Source: Coriobacteriales bacterium OH1046 (GTDB taxonomy: Bacteria; Actinomycetota; Coriobacteriia; Coriobacteriales; Atopobiaceae). From it: 64,000 nucleotides of DNA. Positions 1-8,358 of this stretch are shown in pieces. The notes under the pieces are model-generated. The model had not been told where the DNA came from and did not search any database. It saw only the letters and a list, made by a program, of their open reading frames with translations. The translations under genes and the position numbers were made by a program. The DNA is taken from the NCBI GenBank assembly GCA_004010535.1, contig RQYE01000004.1, forward strand, positions 186,001 through 250,000, written 5' to 3'. Numbering within the stretch: the first letter of the stretch is position 1; every line of letters begins with the position of its first letter.

Positions 1-749
1 TAGGCACCGATATCGCGGCTTTCGATGCAGTGGCAGCCGTGGCGCGTGCCCCTGTGCTTGAGCTTGCGGAACTCGAGGCCGTTGGCTTCGCCCAGCATCC
101 CGAGCGTCATACAACCGGAGGGGTGGATCCCGTAACGCGACCAATCGCCATTCGTCCCGCAGGTCTGGATCCGGATACCATGCCCATTTGCGATGCGGCC
201 CAGCCCCTCGGCCAGCCGATCCATATCCTTCTCGGTCAGGGGAATGAGTTCGGGCATGTTGAACTCGAGCTTCCGGTACATCTCGACGAACGAGAAGATG
301 CAGCGGTCCACATGACCCGCGAGACGTCCGCAGAGATGCGCGAAGGTCTCGAGATGCCGCTCGACGGTATAGTCGCGCGTCAGCAGCACCGGGTCGTAAC
401 GCCAGCAGATGCGGCGGGCACCGACGATCTCCTCGAGCTCGTAGAGCGTATCGACCGAGGCGTCTATGCCGGGCACGCGGGGCTCGATATCGCGCCCGTA
501 TGCGGTGATGGTGTACTGGAAATGCGTGTTGAAGCGGTCCGTGATCTCGTGCAGGTGCGGCAGTATGGGGCGGTAGTCCTTGGAGCAGAACTCGACCACA
601 TCGACAGCCTCGGGCGTGAGCTCGTAGCGCGTCACGCTGCCCGGGAAGAGCGGATTGCGTGCGAGCACATAGCCCTCCTCGAAGCGTTTGAGCAGCCAGG
701 GGGTATACCACCGTACGGTATCGGTACGCGCGCCCGTGTTGATGATCAT
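1..749 (-). CDS. DUF1848 family protein, C-terminus cut by window edge
   Basis: The gene reads leftward from ATG at 749 and runs off the window, so the C-terminus is missing. The ATG is preceded by GGAGGACGAAC, a strong ribosome site. The visible 249 residues begin MIINTGARTDTVRWYTPW and contain GYVLARNPLFPGSVTR, matching the opening of DUF1848 proteins. Near the edge there is a cysteine cluster (CGTNGD, HPSGCM, RHGCHCIESRDIG), which in this family is thought to bind an iron-sulfur cluster, so it resembles a radical-SAM-like or DNA-repair-type barrel. The biochemical role of the family is not established. It is divergent from the NifX-like gene at 902. Confidence 0.8.
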   Translation of the reverse strand, partial: MIINTGARTDTVRWYTPWLLKRFEEGYVLARNPLFPGSVTRYELTPEAVDVVEFCSKDYRPILPHLHEITDRFNTHFQYTITAYGRDIEPRVPGIDASVDTLYELEEIVGARRICWRYDPVLLTRDYTVERHLETFAHLCGRLAGHVDRCIFSFVEMYRKLEFNMPELIPLTEKDMDRLAEGLGRIANGHGIRIQTCGTNGDWSRYGIHPSGCMTLGMLGEANGLEFRKLKHRGTRHGCHCIESRDIGA

Positions 750-901
750 GTTCGTCCTCCAAGGGTCGGCACATCTCCTTGCAGTGTACCACAATATACG
801 TACATACGTTCTATACCAGTTGGAGATCCCCTTGGGACGAGCGGTGGAAAGCCTGCTATCCTTAAAGCGGATACGTCCCCTGCCCATCGAGAGGAACCAT
901 C

Positions 902-1309
902 ATGCGTGTTGCGGCAACCTACGAGAACGGCGAGATCTTCCAGCACTTCGGGCGCACGCCTGCGTTCAAGGTATACGAGATCGAGAGCGGCTCCGTCGTG
1001 CGTTCCGGTATCCTCGACCCCGAGGGTGCCGGCCATGGCGCGCTCGTAGGCGTGCTCGTGGAGTCCGGTACCGATGCCCTCATCTGCGGAGGCATCGGAC
1101 CGGGTGCGGCGAATTCCCTCGCCCAGGCAGGCATCGTGCTCTATGCGGGGATCTCCGGCAGCGCCGATGCAGCCGCCGAGGCGCTTGCTGCAGGAACGCT
1201 CGAGCAGAATACGGATGCCAATTGCGACCATCACGACCATGACCACGAGCACGGGCACGGCGAGGGCTGCGGTCACCACGGCACAGGCGAGCACCACTGC
1301 TGCCACTAA
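902..1309 (+). CDS. Dinitrogenase iron-molybdenum cofactor (NifX/NifB-C) family protein with His-rich tail
   Basis: This is a 135-residue protein starting at ATG 902 after GAGAGGAACCATC. Residues 1-100 carry the NifX/NafY-type fold (start MRVAATYENGEIFQHFGRTP, then ALICGGIGPGAANSL). In nitrogen fixers this fold holds iron-molybdenum cofactor intermediates. Residues from about 105 onward are very rich in His with some Cys (HDHDHEHGHGEGCGHHG), ending HHCCH, so metal binding is likely. No nif gene is visible nearby, so a general metal-cluster carrier or chaperone role is more likely than nitrogen fixation. The gene is monocistronic in appearance. Confidence 0.85.
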   Translation: MRVAATYENGEIFQHFGRTPAFKVYEIESGSVVRSGILDPEGAGHGALVGVLVESGTDALICGGIGPGAANSLAQAGIVLYAGISGSADAAAEALAAGTLEQNTDANCDHHDHDHEHGHGEGCGHHGTGEHHCCH

Positions 1310-1688
1310 ACGCGGCGTAATCGCTGCGTCGCTCCAATCCTGCAGGATTTCCGGTCCCCCAAGCTGATTTTCCCTTGCGACGCCGCCCGTCGATGTGTTG
1401 AATCGACCGCATCTACATGCTTGTCATGAGCAGATTGGACTTGTAGGAAGATTCTCTGGCAATAAGGCGCTGAGAGCTTTAAAAGCTCTTAAGAAAGCGC
1501 AGGTAGACGGAGTGGCTTCGTCTCATAGCAAAAAAAGATGGGGCCGAATCTTCCTACAACTCCAATCTGCTCATAGGTAAGAAGCTCTCGCCATGCTTTT
1601 TGCGCGGTATCTCGTAAAAGACAGGGGCTTTTCCGATGATCCGTCATGATATTCTCTGTGGTGTCGACAGCGATTCCGAGGAGAATCC
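1310..1688. other. Intergenic region holding a 150-bp two-arm inverted repeat
   Basis: No convincing gene is present between the NifX-like gene and the Nudix gene. Short open frames here run through the repeat arms and have no good ribosome site. The main content is the inverted-repeat element at 1426-1575, listed separately. Confidence 0.6.
1426..1575. repeat. Inverted-repeat element, copy A (about 150 bp)
   Basis: Left arm 1426-1454 and right arm 1546-1575 are inverted copies agreeing at nearly all of 29 positions. Read inward, both begin ATGAGCAGATTGGA and end TTGTAGGAAGATTC. About 90 bp lie between them, including a small hairpin (AGAGCTTT/AAAGCTCT). An element with the same arms and almost the same total length lies at 60092-60242. 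There is no transposase gene inside, so a MITE-like or structured-RNA element are the main options. Confidence 0.8.
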
Positions 1689-2261
1689 GTGCCGCTCGCC
1701 GATGACATCCGCGCTTTCGCGCCTGCAAACGATCAGGAAGAAGCCGATCGCGCCCTCATGCTCGAGCGGCTTGCAACCGATCCGCAGGTCCTCGATCGTG
1801 TATCCCCCGCACACTTCACCGCCTCAGCATGGGCTGTCGATGCGGCAGGCGCACGGGCACTGCTCGTCTACCATAGGATCTACGACTCATGGAGTTGGGT
1901 GGGCGGACATGCCGATGGCGAGGAGGACCTTGCGGTCGTAGCCCGTCGCGAGCTCGAGGAGGAGACGGGCGTTTCGAACGCGCGGCTTGCCGACGTGGGC
2001 ATAGACGGCATCTTCTCGCTCGAGGTGCTCCCCGTCGCAGGCCATATGCACCACGGCATATGGGTCAGCTCGCACGCGCACCTCAATGTGACCTACCTCT
2101 TCGTCGCCGACCCCGCCGCACCCGTGCGGGGAGAGCCCGCCGAGAATGCGAGCGTACGTTGGGCACCGCTCGAAGATATCCTGACGCTCTCGACCGAACC
2201 GTGGATGTGCGAGCATATCTATGCCAAGCTCATCGAACGCACCCATAGGTTGCTGGGATAA
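1689..2261 (+). CDS. NUDIX hydrolase
   Basis: A 190-residue protein starting with GTG at 1689, chosen because GAGGAG lies just upstream. It carries a full Nudix box near residues 75-97: GHADGEEDLAVVARR followed by ELEEETGV, matching GX5EX7REUXEEXGU. The fold hydrolyses nucleoside diphosphates linked to another group, with Mg bound by the glutamates. The substrate cannot be read from the sequence, though the overall layout (HFTASAWAVD, then WVGGHADGEED, then HLNVTYLFVAD) is that of the common 180-190 residue bacterial Nudix proteins. It converges with the GH3 gene, with a shared terminator between them. Confidence 0.9.
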   Translation: MPLADDIRAFAPANDQEEADRALMLERLATDPQVLDRVSPAHFTASAWAVDAAGARALLVYHRIYDSWSWVGGHADGEEDLAVVARRELEEETGVSNARLADVGIDGIFSLEVLPVAGHMHHGIWVSSHAHLNVTYLFVADPAAPVRGEPAENASVRWAPLEDILTLSTEPWMCEHIYAKLIERTHRLLG

Positions 2262-2306
2262 ACCACACCGAGGGGTAGTCCACGATCTTTCGATTGCCTA
2301 TACGGG

Positions 2307-2342
2307 AAGGGAGGGATGCTCCGCATCGGGCATCCCTCCCTT
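2307..2342. terminator. Bidirectional intrinsic terminator between Nudix and GH3 genes
   Basis: Perfect 13-bp arms AAGGGAGGGATGC (2307-2319) and GCATCCCTCCCTT (2330-2342) around a 10-base loop, placed between two convergent genes. Confidence 0.8.
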
Positions 2343-2368
2343 GGGAAAAGGGGTTCTGCTGTATAGCC

Positions 2369-5221
2369 CTACACGACAGCGCGTCGCTTCCTCACCGCCA
2401 TGGCGATACCGCCGATGACGACTGCTGCGATGACCGCATCCGCTACGTAGAAGGCCATCTTCCATCTCTCGACGCCACCTTGGCCGGATCCGTCATAGGC
2501 CCAGCTGTTGGCGGTGGTGTAGAGGATGTTGTGCATGGCCGTGCGCATGTACTGCACGTTGGAGGCGGCGGCCTTGTCGCTTACCTGGTTCGGACCACCC
2601 TCGAACGTGGAGAGCATCGCATCCACACCGTTGGCGAGCGCCATGTCGGCGTTCATGAAACCGTGACCGTTGTTGCGGAAGAAGTCGGAGACGATGAACC
2701 CGCAGAAACCCCATTCACCGCGCAGGATATCGTTGTTGAGCACGGAGATCTCGCCCACCCATTTGTTGCCGATGAAGGCCCACGACTCCATGGCCGCATC
2801 GGCACCGCCCTCCTTGACGGCGATCTCGAAGGGTTTGAGGTAGATCTCGCGCATCGACTGCTCCGTGGCCCAGGCGCAGACCATCTTGCCGTTGGAATCG
2901 TACATCGCGAAGTGCTTGATGGTGGAGTAGACGCCCTGGGAGTGCGCACCGCGAACCGCATCGGCGGCCATCCAACCGGCAAGCACGCCATCTTCGGAGA
3001 AGTACTCGTAGTTGCGAGCGGTGAAGGCCGACCGGTGGGTGTTGAGCGCTGGAGCGTACCAGCCGGTGGCGTTCATCTCCCTGCTCATCTTGCCCATCAT
3101 CTCGCCCCAGGAGTAGGCCAGATCATGGTTCCACGTACAGGTGATGACGACCTCGATCGGGAAGCCGATGGAACCGGCGCCCGTGAAGTTGTTGTTGATA
3201 GCGGCGGGACCGTCGCAATCCACATTCTGGACCTTCCCGATGGATTCGATGGCCGGAGTCTGATAGCCGGCAAGAGCGATGGTAGCGGCCATCTCATCGA
3301 TCGTAAGCTGGTCGAGCAGGGAGTCCCACAGAGGGTCGTCGTAGTCGAGACCGCGCACATCGTAGATCGTGAGCGAACCCTCGGCACCTGTGGTGGGCAT
3401 CTCGGCATCGGGATCGATATAGGCGGCGGGATCGTAGCTGGCGTTCAGATGGTAGCCGACGACATATTCCTCGGGCATGTCAAGATTGCTCGGGGCAGCC
3501 GTGGCCTCTGCGTAGTTGGCAAAGCGATCGGCACGTGAGAGGAACACCACGTCGCCCTGAGCGTCCTGCAGCCTGTTGACGGCGGCAACATCGTCGGACG
3601 CTCGTGGATTGGACTCATCGTAGGTGATGGTGGAGCCGACGGTATAGGTCCTGCTATCGAGGACGGTATGCGCATCGGCGTTGATCGATATGACGTAGTC
3701 GCCGGCCTCGAGGACATAGCAGCCGGCGCCATCCTCATCGTAGGAGGCCATATCCTCGACGGGGAAGCTGATCGTGATGGTCTGGCTCGCACCCGGTTCG
3801 AGAAGCTTGGTCTTGTCGTAACGCACGAGATTGGCGCTGGCCTTCTCGATGCCGCCGTTGGTGTAGGGCGGGTTGAAGTAGACCTCGACGGTATCCTTGC
3901 CGGCTTGGCTGCCGGTGTTGGTGACGGTCACATCGAAGCTGATGGTGCCGTTGGACTCGGATATCTCTCCCATCTCCTGCGTGAAGGAGGTGTAGCTGAG
4001 ACCGTAGCCGAACGGATACTGGATCGTGGCGTCGTAGTCGATGATGCCCTCGGCATCGGCAGTTTCATAGAACTTATAGCCCACGTAGATGTTCTCGACG
4101 TAGTTGATGAAGGCCGGCGAATAGTTGGTGGGGACGCCCGCGTTCATGCCCTCGACGGTCATGTCGAGCATATTGGCATAGTCGGTCTTCTCGGCGTTAT
4201 TGTAGTACGGAGCGGAGTCGATATCGTACACGAAGGTGTCGTTGGTCTTGCCGGAGGGGTTCACGGTCCCGGCGAGGATCTCCCCGAGCGCCGTGAAGCC
4301 CACATTGCCCGGACCGGGAGTCCAGATCAGGGCCTTGATCTGCGGATAGTCCTCGACGAAGCCCAGCTCGAAAGCGTAGGCGCCGTTATAGACCACGATG
4401 ACATCGTCGAAATTCCTGCACACGAGATCGACCATGTCCGCCTCGGACCTCGAGAGCTGGAGGTAATGGCCGCCGGCCTCGAAGTCGGCATAGCTCTCGG
4501 AATTGTTCTGGTAGACAGCCTGCGACATGTCCTGCGGAATGTCGGTGTGGCCCTCTCCCGCAAGACGGCTGATCACGATGACGGCGGTGTTGGAGAAACC
4601 CTGTGCGCCGGCGATGAGCTCGTCGGTGTAGGTGGATGCCGGCGGCTCGGGAAGATCCCAGTTCTGGGCTGTGATCGAGACGGCAGCACGGCTCTCGGCA
4701 TAACCGAGGTAGAAGTCGACGAGATCCTGATTGACCTCGAAACCGGCTTCCTCGAGGCCATCGATAAGGCTCACAACCGGGAAGAGGTCGTTGATGCCGC
4801 CGGAACCCGCACCGCCGTAGATCGGATTGGTGGAGGCCCAGCCGAAGAGATTGAGCTTGGCACCCTCGGAGAGCGGCAGTGTGGCGTCCTCGTTCTCGAG
4901 CAGGACGAAGCCCTCCTCAGCGATATCGAGGGCAACGGCGGAAGCCTCGTCGGTGGTTTCCTGCGAAACCTGTCCTCCGCCCGAAACCAAGCTGATGAGC
5001 GTGGACATCGGCCCGAAGCAGATCAGGTTGACGATCACGGCGATGCTGGCGAGGGCACCGAGCCAAGTTACCGTGCGCGTGAACGATTTCCTCTCCTTGA
5101 GCTGGCCCTTGACCGCTATGCTGATTGCGATCGCAGCCACGATGATGAGCCCGATGGCGACCAGATAGGGGGTAAGCCCTTGGAGGACGCCGATGAGGTC
5201 TTCCATCTCGAACGAAATCAT
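2369..5221 (-). CDS. Membrane-anchored GH3 beta-glucosidase-type enzyme with swapped domain order
   Basis: A 950-residue protein. Hydrophobic segments lie near residues 17-37 and 50-75, and again at the C-terminus (about 920-943, followed by the basic RKRRAVV), so the enzyme is probably tethered to the membrane with the catalytic part outside. The GH3 C-terminal lobe comes first (LLENEDATLPLSEGAK, then FGWAS), followed by a fibronectin-III-like part (VTVTNTGSQAGKDTVEVYF). The GH3 N-terminal barrel comes last (near residues 600-900), with the likely nucleophile Asp in GFIVSDFFRN. This permuted order is known from Ruminococcus and Butyrivibrio enzymes. Substrate is probably a beta-glucoside, by family only. 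A TetR-type gene lies divergently upstream and may regulate it. Confidence 0.9.
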   Translation of the reverse strand: MISFEMEDLIGVLQGLTPYLVAIGLIIVAAIAISIAVKGQLKERKSFTRTVTWLGALASIAVIVNLICFGPMSTLISLVSGGGQVSQETTDEASAVALDIAEEGFVLLENEDATLPLSEGAKLNLFGWASTNPIYGGAGSGGINDLFPVVSLIDGLEEAGFEVNQDLVDFYLGYAESRAAVSITAQNWDLPEPPASTYTDELIAGAQGFSNTAVIVISRLAGEGHTDIPQDMSQAVYQNNSESYADFEAGGHYLQLSRSEADMVDLVCRNFDDVIVVYNGAYAFELGFVEDYPQIKALIWTPGPGNVGFTALGEILAGTVNPSGKTNDTFVYDIDSAPYYNNAEKTDYANMLDMTVEGMNAGVPTNYSPAFINYVENIYVGYKFYETADAEGIIDYDATIQYPFGYGLSYTSFTQEMGEISESNGTISFDVTVTNTGSQAGKDTVEVYFNPPYTNGGIEKASANLVRYDKTKLLEPGASQTITISFPVEDMASYDEDGAGCYVLEAGDYVISINADAHTVLDSRTYTVGSTITYDESNPRASDDVAAVNRLQDAQGDVVFLSRADRFANYAEATAAPSNLDMPEEYVVGYHLNASYDPAAYIDPDAEMPTTGAEGSLTIYDVRGLDYDDPLWDSLLDQLTIDEMAATIALAGYQTPAIESIGKVQNVDCDGPAAINNNFTGAGSIGFPIEVVITCTWNHDLAYSWGEMMGKMSREMNATGWYAPALNTHRSAFTARNYEYFSEDGVLAGWMAADAVRGAHSQGVYSTIKHFAMYDSNGKMVCAWATEQSMREIYLKPFEIAVKEGGADAAMESWAFIGNKWVGEISVLNNDILRGEWGFCGFIVSDFFRNNGHGFMNADMALANGVDAMLSTFEGGPNQVSDKAAASNVQYMRTAMHNILYTTANSWAYDGSGQGGVERWKMAFYVADAVIAAVVIGGIAMAVRKRRAVV

Positions 5222-5395
5222 TGCTTCCCCTTCCCCTCTTCCGCTGATGTTCTTGACTGTAAAACAATATGTTATTTTTTGAACATCTGTCTATAATTAC
5301 ACTATGCGTCTATTTGTAAAGCAATGAACGGTTCCTTTCATATGTTGATGAACGTACGGATTCGGGAAACTGACGGGGAGGAGCGACCCGATACC
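5222..5395. promoter_or_regulatory. Divergent promoter region between GH3 and TetR genes
   Basis: This AT-rich stretch contains a TATAAT box at 5292-5297 pointing to the TetR gene, a TTGACT at 5253-5258, and a small dyad AACA-ATA-TGTT at 5263-5273 that could be an operator. Assignment of -35 elements is uncertain. Confidence 0.4.
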
Positions 5396-5938
5396 ATGGA
5401 TGATGAGACGAAGCGCGAGGACAGGCGCGTGCGTTACACAAGGCAGGTCATCCACGAGGCCTTCTTCGAGCTCTTGCGCAAAAAGAGTTTCGAGAAGATC
5501 ACGGTAGCCGACATCTGCCGACACGCCGAGATCAATCGCGGCACCTTCTACCTGCACTATATCGATAAGTTCGCACTGCTCGACGAAGTCATCGACGAGG
5601 CACTCGATACCGAGCCTCCCTATGAGGAGCGCCTGCATACCTTATGCCAGCGCATACCCGCAAGCGATGAGTATCGGCTGCTCTACTCGGACCCCGAGAC
5701 CCTCCCCCGTGTGACGCAGCACATCGTCGATCGCGGAGCCCGGCAGATGGTTCCCCAGATCAGGGAGCGGACAGGCCTCGATGAGGATCAGGCTTGGCTG
5801 GTGTTCGTATTCGCGGTTTCGGGAAACCTTGCGGTCAATAACCAGATGGGTTGGAAGCGCGGCAAGAGATTCAACGAGATGCAGGCTCTTCTCCGCGATT
5901 TCATGGAGGGCGGTCTCGACCGCATCCGCTTACGATAA
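5396..5938 (+). CDS. TetR/AcrR family transcriptional regulator
   Basis: A protein of about 180 residues if started at ATG 5396 (MDDETKREDRR), which has GGAGGAG about 12 bases upstream. An upstream start at 5324 in the same frame would add 24 residues but lies in the promoter region. The N-terminal helix-turn-helix is clear: RRVRYTRQVIHEAFFELL, then ITVADICRHAEINRGTFYLHY, the canonical TetR recognition helix region. The C-terminal half is a variable ligand or dimer domain. Divergence from the GH3 gene suggests it controls that gene and itself. The effector is unknown. Confidence 0.9.
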   Translation: MDDETKREDRRVRYTRQVIHEAFFELLRKKSFEKITVADICRHAEINRGTFYLHYIDKFALLDEVIDEALDTEPPYEERLHTLCQRIPASDEYRLLYSDPETLPRVTQHIVDRGARQMVPQIRERTGLDEDQAWLVFVFAVSGNLAVNNQMGWKRGKRFNEMQALLRDFMEGGLDRIRLR

Positions 5939-6000
5939 CGGATAGATTGCATGCGCGGGGTGCTCCCCTTTTAACCGCTCGGGCATTCCTCGCACGAAAC

Positions 6001-6056
6001 GTGCGGATAAAAGCGTCCGGTTCGCGAAACGTGTGCACGGTTCATGAACTGCGCGG
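6001..6056. repeat. TTCRYGAA-dyad intergenic repeat, copy 1
   Basis: A stretch starting GTGCGG and carrying two small dyads, GGTTCGCGAAAC and GGTTCATGAACT, about 21 bases apart. A similarly arranged sequence (GTGCGG, then GGTTCGTGAAAC, then GATTCGCGAACC) lies at 57416-57468. The copy here sits between convergent genes. Confidence 0.6.
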
Positions 6057-6103
6057 ATACGGGGTGCAGATGAAAGGCCGTTCCCTTTCAGTACGCTTCT
6101 TCT

Positions 6104-7519
6104 CTAGTCCCGCCACACCGCAGGACCGCAGCCCGGCAGGATGGTATAGCCTGCATACTTCTCGGCAAGCTCTTCGCGGCAGGCGGCGGCGAGTGCGGGA
6201 TTGGCGTCGTAGCTCGTCATGAGATACGGTTGCAGGGATTCGTATTCCAGCTGCTCAGCCGTCATGCCCTCGCGGTTCGCGAGCAGATCGCCCGTGAAGA
6301 CGATGCGCAGCTCGGGGCAGGCGATGACCGTCTCGCCCGCAACGTGGCCGCCCGCACCCTCGCAGACCTCGAAGAACCAGTTGCCGAAGCGGATGGAGCC
6401 GATGAACTCCAGCGGGTCGTCGCCTTGACGCTCGCCGATCACCGCGCAGTGGCCGAGCTGCGGCGGGGCGTAGTTCGAGACGATCTTCGAGAGCGCGACG
6501 AACGGAGCGTTGGATGCCTTGCGCTCGCGCAGACCCCCGCGCCCGCGCTGCTCGGCGGCGAAGTTGTCGTAGCTGTCGCGTACCAGATAGACGGTATCGA
6601 ACATGCTGCCCAGACCGGCAGCGTCGACATCTGCCTGGGTAAGCACGATGCTCTTGCGCCTGGCATCGAAACCCGGGAAGAGCTTGTCCAGCAGAGCCGC
6701 CATCTCGGCCTTGAAGCAGCCGAGCCCGCAGTCGATGAACAGCAGCGCCTCGTAGTACTCGAGAATGTAGGTGTTGCCGCCGATCGGCGGTTCGATGATA
6801 TGCAGCATGAGCTCATCGTCCAACCTGCGTGACGACACCTTGGCCGTGAAACGATCGCCGCGATGCAGGGCGACGAGATCCGCGAACCTGAGGATGGCGT
6901 CGAAGGCTTTGCGCGGCGATTCATGGCGCTTGTCGAGCACCTGCATGACCTTGTTCGCGCTGGATAGAGCGCCGTTGGTCTCGTCTTGGCTGAGTCCGAG
7001 CAGCTCGCGCAGCTTATTCGCGAAGGTGACGTAGAAGATCGTGCTGTCGAGCAGGCGGTCCGTCGCCTCGTAATCGAGCACGCGCACCTCGCAGATCTGG
7101 GAGAGCTCGTCGAGCAGGTCCTTGATCTCGGCGGTGTTCTCCACGAGCAGGCCCAGCTTGAAGTTCTGGTAGGGCGTGCCGTTCTCCTGCGAGTTGATGT
7201 AGGGGATGTTGACCTCGTGGTTCTTGATGACCTCGAGCGCGGGCAGCAGCGCGCCGGGGCGGTCTGGCAGGACGAGCTCGATGAGGATGATCTGGCGCAT
7301 GCCGGGATCGTCGACGAGGTACTTGACCTCCTCAAGGCGCCGTGAGATGAGCTTCTGCTGCTCCTCGTCGGCCTCGACCTCGATGAGCAGGGTGTGCGTA
7401 TCGACCGCGCGGTTATAGTTCACGCGGACGATATTGCCGCCGATCTCCGTGATGACCTTGGTCGCCGTGAGGAACGCGCCGGCCTTATCGGGCATGTTGG
7501 TGATATAGGTCTTGCGCAT
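6104..7519 (-). CDS. ACT-domain / metallo-beta-lactamase-fold fusion with degenerate metal site
   Basis: 471 residues from ATG 7519 (MRKTYITNMPDKAGAF). CCAGGAGGCCCC precedes it, and this is far better than the longer in-frame extension, which overlaps the AAA gene. Residues 1-80 and about 85-155 look like tandem ACT-type modules (DKAGAFLTATKVITEIGGNI; LPDRPGALLPALEVIKNHEV), which usually bind amino acids. The rest resembles an MBL-fold hydrolase (ALLFIDCGLGCFKAEMAALL; ELRIVFTGDLL). At the usual HxHxDH site the sequence reads LTQADVDAAG, so the three metal-binding His are missing, although a later His (GGHVAGET) and Asp (FTGDLL) remain. A regulatory or sensor role is therefore plausible. Confidence 0.8.
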   Translation of the reverse strand: MRKTYITNMPDKAGAFLTATKVITEIGGNIVRVNYNRAVDTHTLLIEVEADEEQQKLISRRLEEVKYLVDDPGMRQIILIELVLPDRPGALLPALEVIKNHEVNIPYINSQENGTPYQNFKLGLLVENTAEIKDLLDELSQICEVRVLDYEATDRLLDSTIFYVTFANKLRELLGLSQDETNGALSSANKVMQVLDKRHESPRKAFDAILRFADLVALHRGDRFTAKVSSRRLDDELMLHIIEPPIGGNTYILEYYEALLFIDCGLGCFKAEMAALLDKLFPGFDARRKSIVLTQADVDAAGLGSMFDTVYLVRDSYDNFAAEQRGRGGLRERKASNAPFVALSKIVSNYAPPQLGHCAVIGERQGDDPLEFIGSIRFGNWFFEVCEGAGGHVAGETVIACPELRIVFTGDLLANREGMTAEQLEYESLQPYLMTSYDANPALAAACREELAEKYAGYTILPGCGPAVWRD

Positions 7520-7599
7520 GGGGCCTCCTGGCTCTCGCTCGATGCATACGTGATGATAGCCTATCCGCAAGGTCGGAGCATATGGGTGACACGTGCGCG

Positions 7600-8322
7600 T
7601 TACAGATATCCCCTTGCCAGCACATCCTCGGGATCGTCGAAGAACGCATGCATGACCTTGAAGGCGTCTGTCTCGTCGTAGGGGCATTCGTGCACGACGC
7701 CCCCGTCGAACGAGAGGACCTGCGCGCCGGGGATGGCGAGCAGGATCGGGGCATGCGTGGCGATGATGAACTGCGAGCCCTCCGCAGCCATCTGCGCGAC
7801 GTACCGGGCGAGTACCAGCTGCCTGCGTGGAGAGAGGGCGGCCTCGGGCTCGTCCATGAGGAAGAGGCCCGGCTGCCGGTACTTGGTGAGAAACGACAGG
7901 AAGCTCTCGCCATGCGACTCGGCATGCCAATCCTCCATCATGCCGTCATCGTTGTACTCATACATGGCCGCGCTCGCCACATTGAAGAAGCTCTCGGCAC
8001 GCAGGAAGCTCCCCAGCTTGATACGACGGAACCCGCGCACGAGGCGGACGGCGCGGACAAGCTCCGACACGTCGTCGTAGGTGCTGAAACGGTAGTTGCG
8101 CGTGCCGCCCTCGGCGTTGAATCCGCTCGTCACGGCGATCGCCTCGAGGAGCGTGGACTTGCCCGTACCGTTATCGCCCGCGAAGACCGTAACGGGCCGC
8201 TCGAATACGAGGGTGCCGAGCCGGGCGAGGGCCGCGATGCCGTGCAAGTACGATGAACTGGGGATCTCCTCCCAGTCTATGTCCAGCTCGCGTACGAAGA
8301 GATTGTTCACGGACGCTCCCAT
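7600..8322 (-). CDS. AAA / ABC-type ATPase (P-loop)
   Basis: 240 residues from ATG 8322. Walker A is GDNGTGKST near residue 50, Walker B is LFLMDEPEAALSP near residue 150, and a switch His follows in FIIATHAPILL. This is the compact AAA_15/AAA_23-like layout of stand-alone SMC/RecF-type ATPases. No nuclease or other partner domain is visible. Its job is unknown. It lies just upstream of the ACT/MBL gene on the same strand with an 80-base gap, so co-transcription is possible. Confidence 0.85.
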   Translation of the reverse strand: MGASVNNLFVRELDIDWEEIPSSSYLHGIAALARLGTLVFERPVTVFAGDNGTGKSTLLEAIAVTSGFNAEGGTRNYRFSTYDDVSELVRAVRLVRGFRRIKLGSFLRAESFFNVASAAMYEYNDDGMMEDWHAESHGESFLSFLTKYRQPGLFLMDEPEAALSPRRQLVLARYVAQMAAEGSQFIIATHAPILLAIPGAQVLSFDGGVVHECPYDETDAFKVMHAFFDDPEDVLARGYL

Positions 8323-8358
8323 CGCATGCTGTTCTCTTCATGGGCCATAGCACGCAAT

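Noticed and set aside
1395-1580. Small ORF MLNRPHLHACHEQIGLVG in the repeat at 1395-1580
   Set aside because: It reads through the inverted-repeat arms. The peptide EQIGLVGRF only mirrors the repeat arm sequence, and there is no ribosome site.
3668-5296. Plus-strand frame over the GH3 gene
   Set aside because: Shadow of the GH3 gene on the other strand, with no domain.
7520-7930. N-terminal extension of the ACT/MBL gene
   Set aside because: It is in the AAA gene's region, out of family, and the ATG at 7519 has the better ribosome site.
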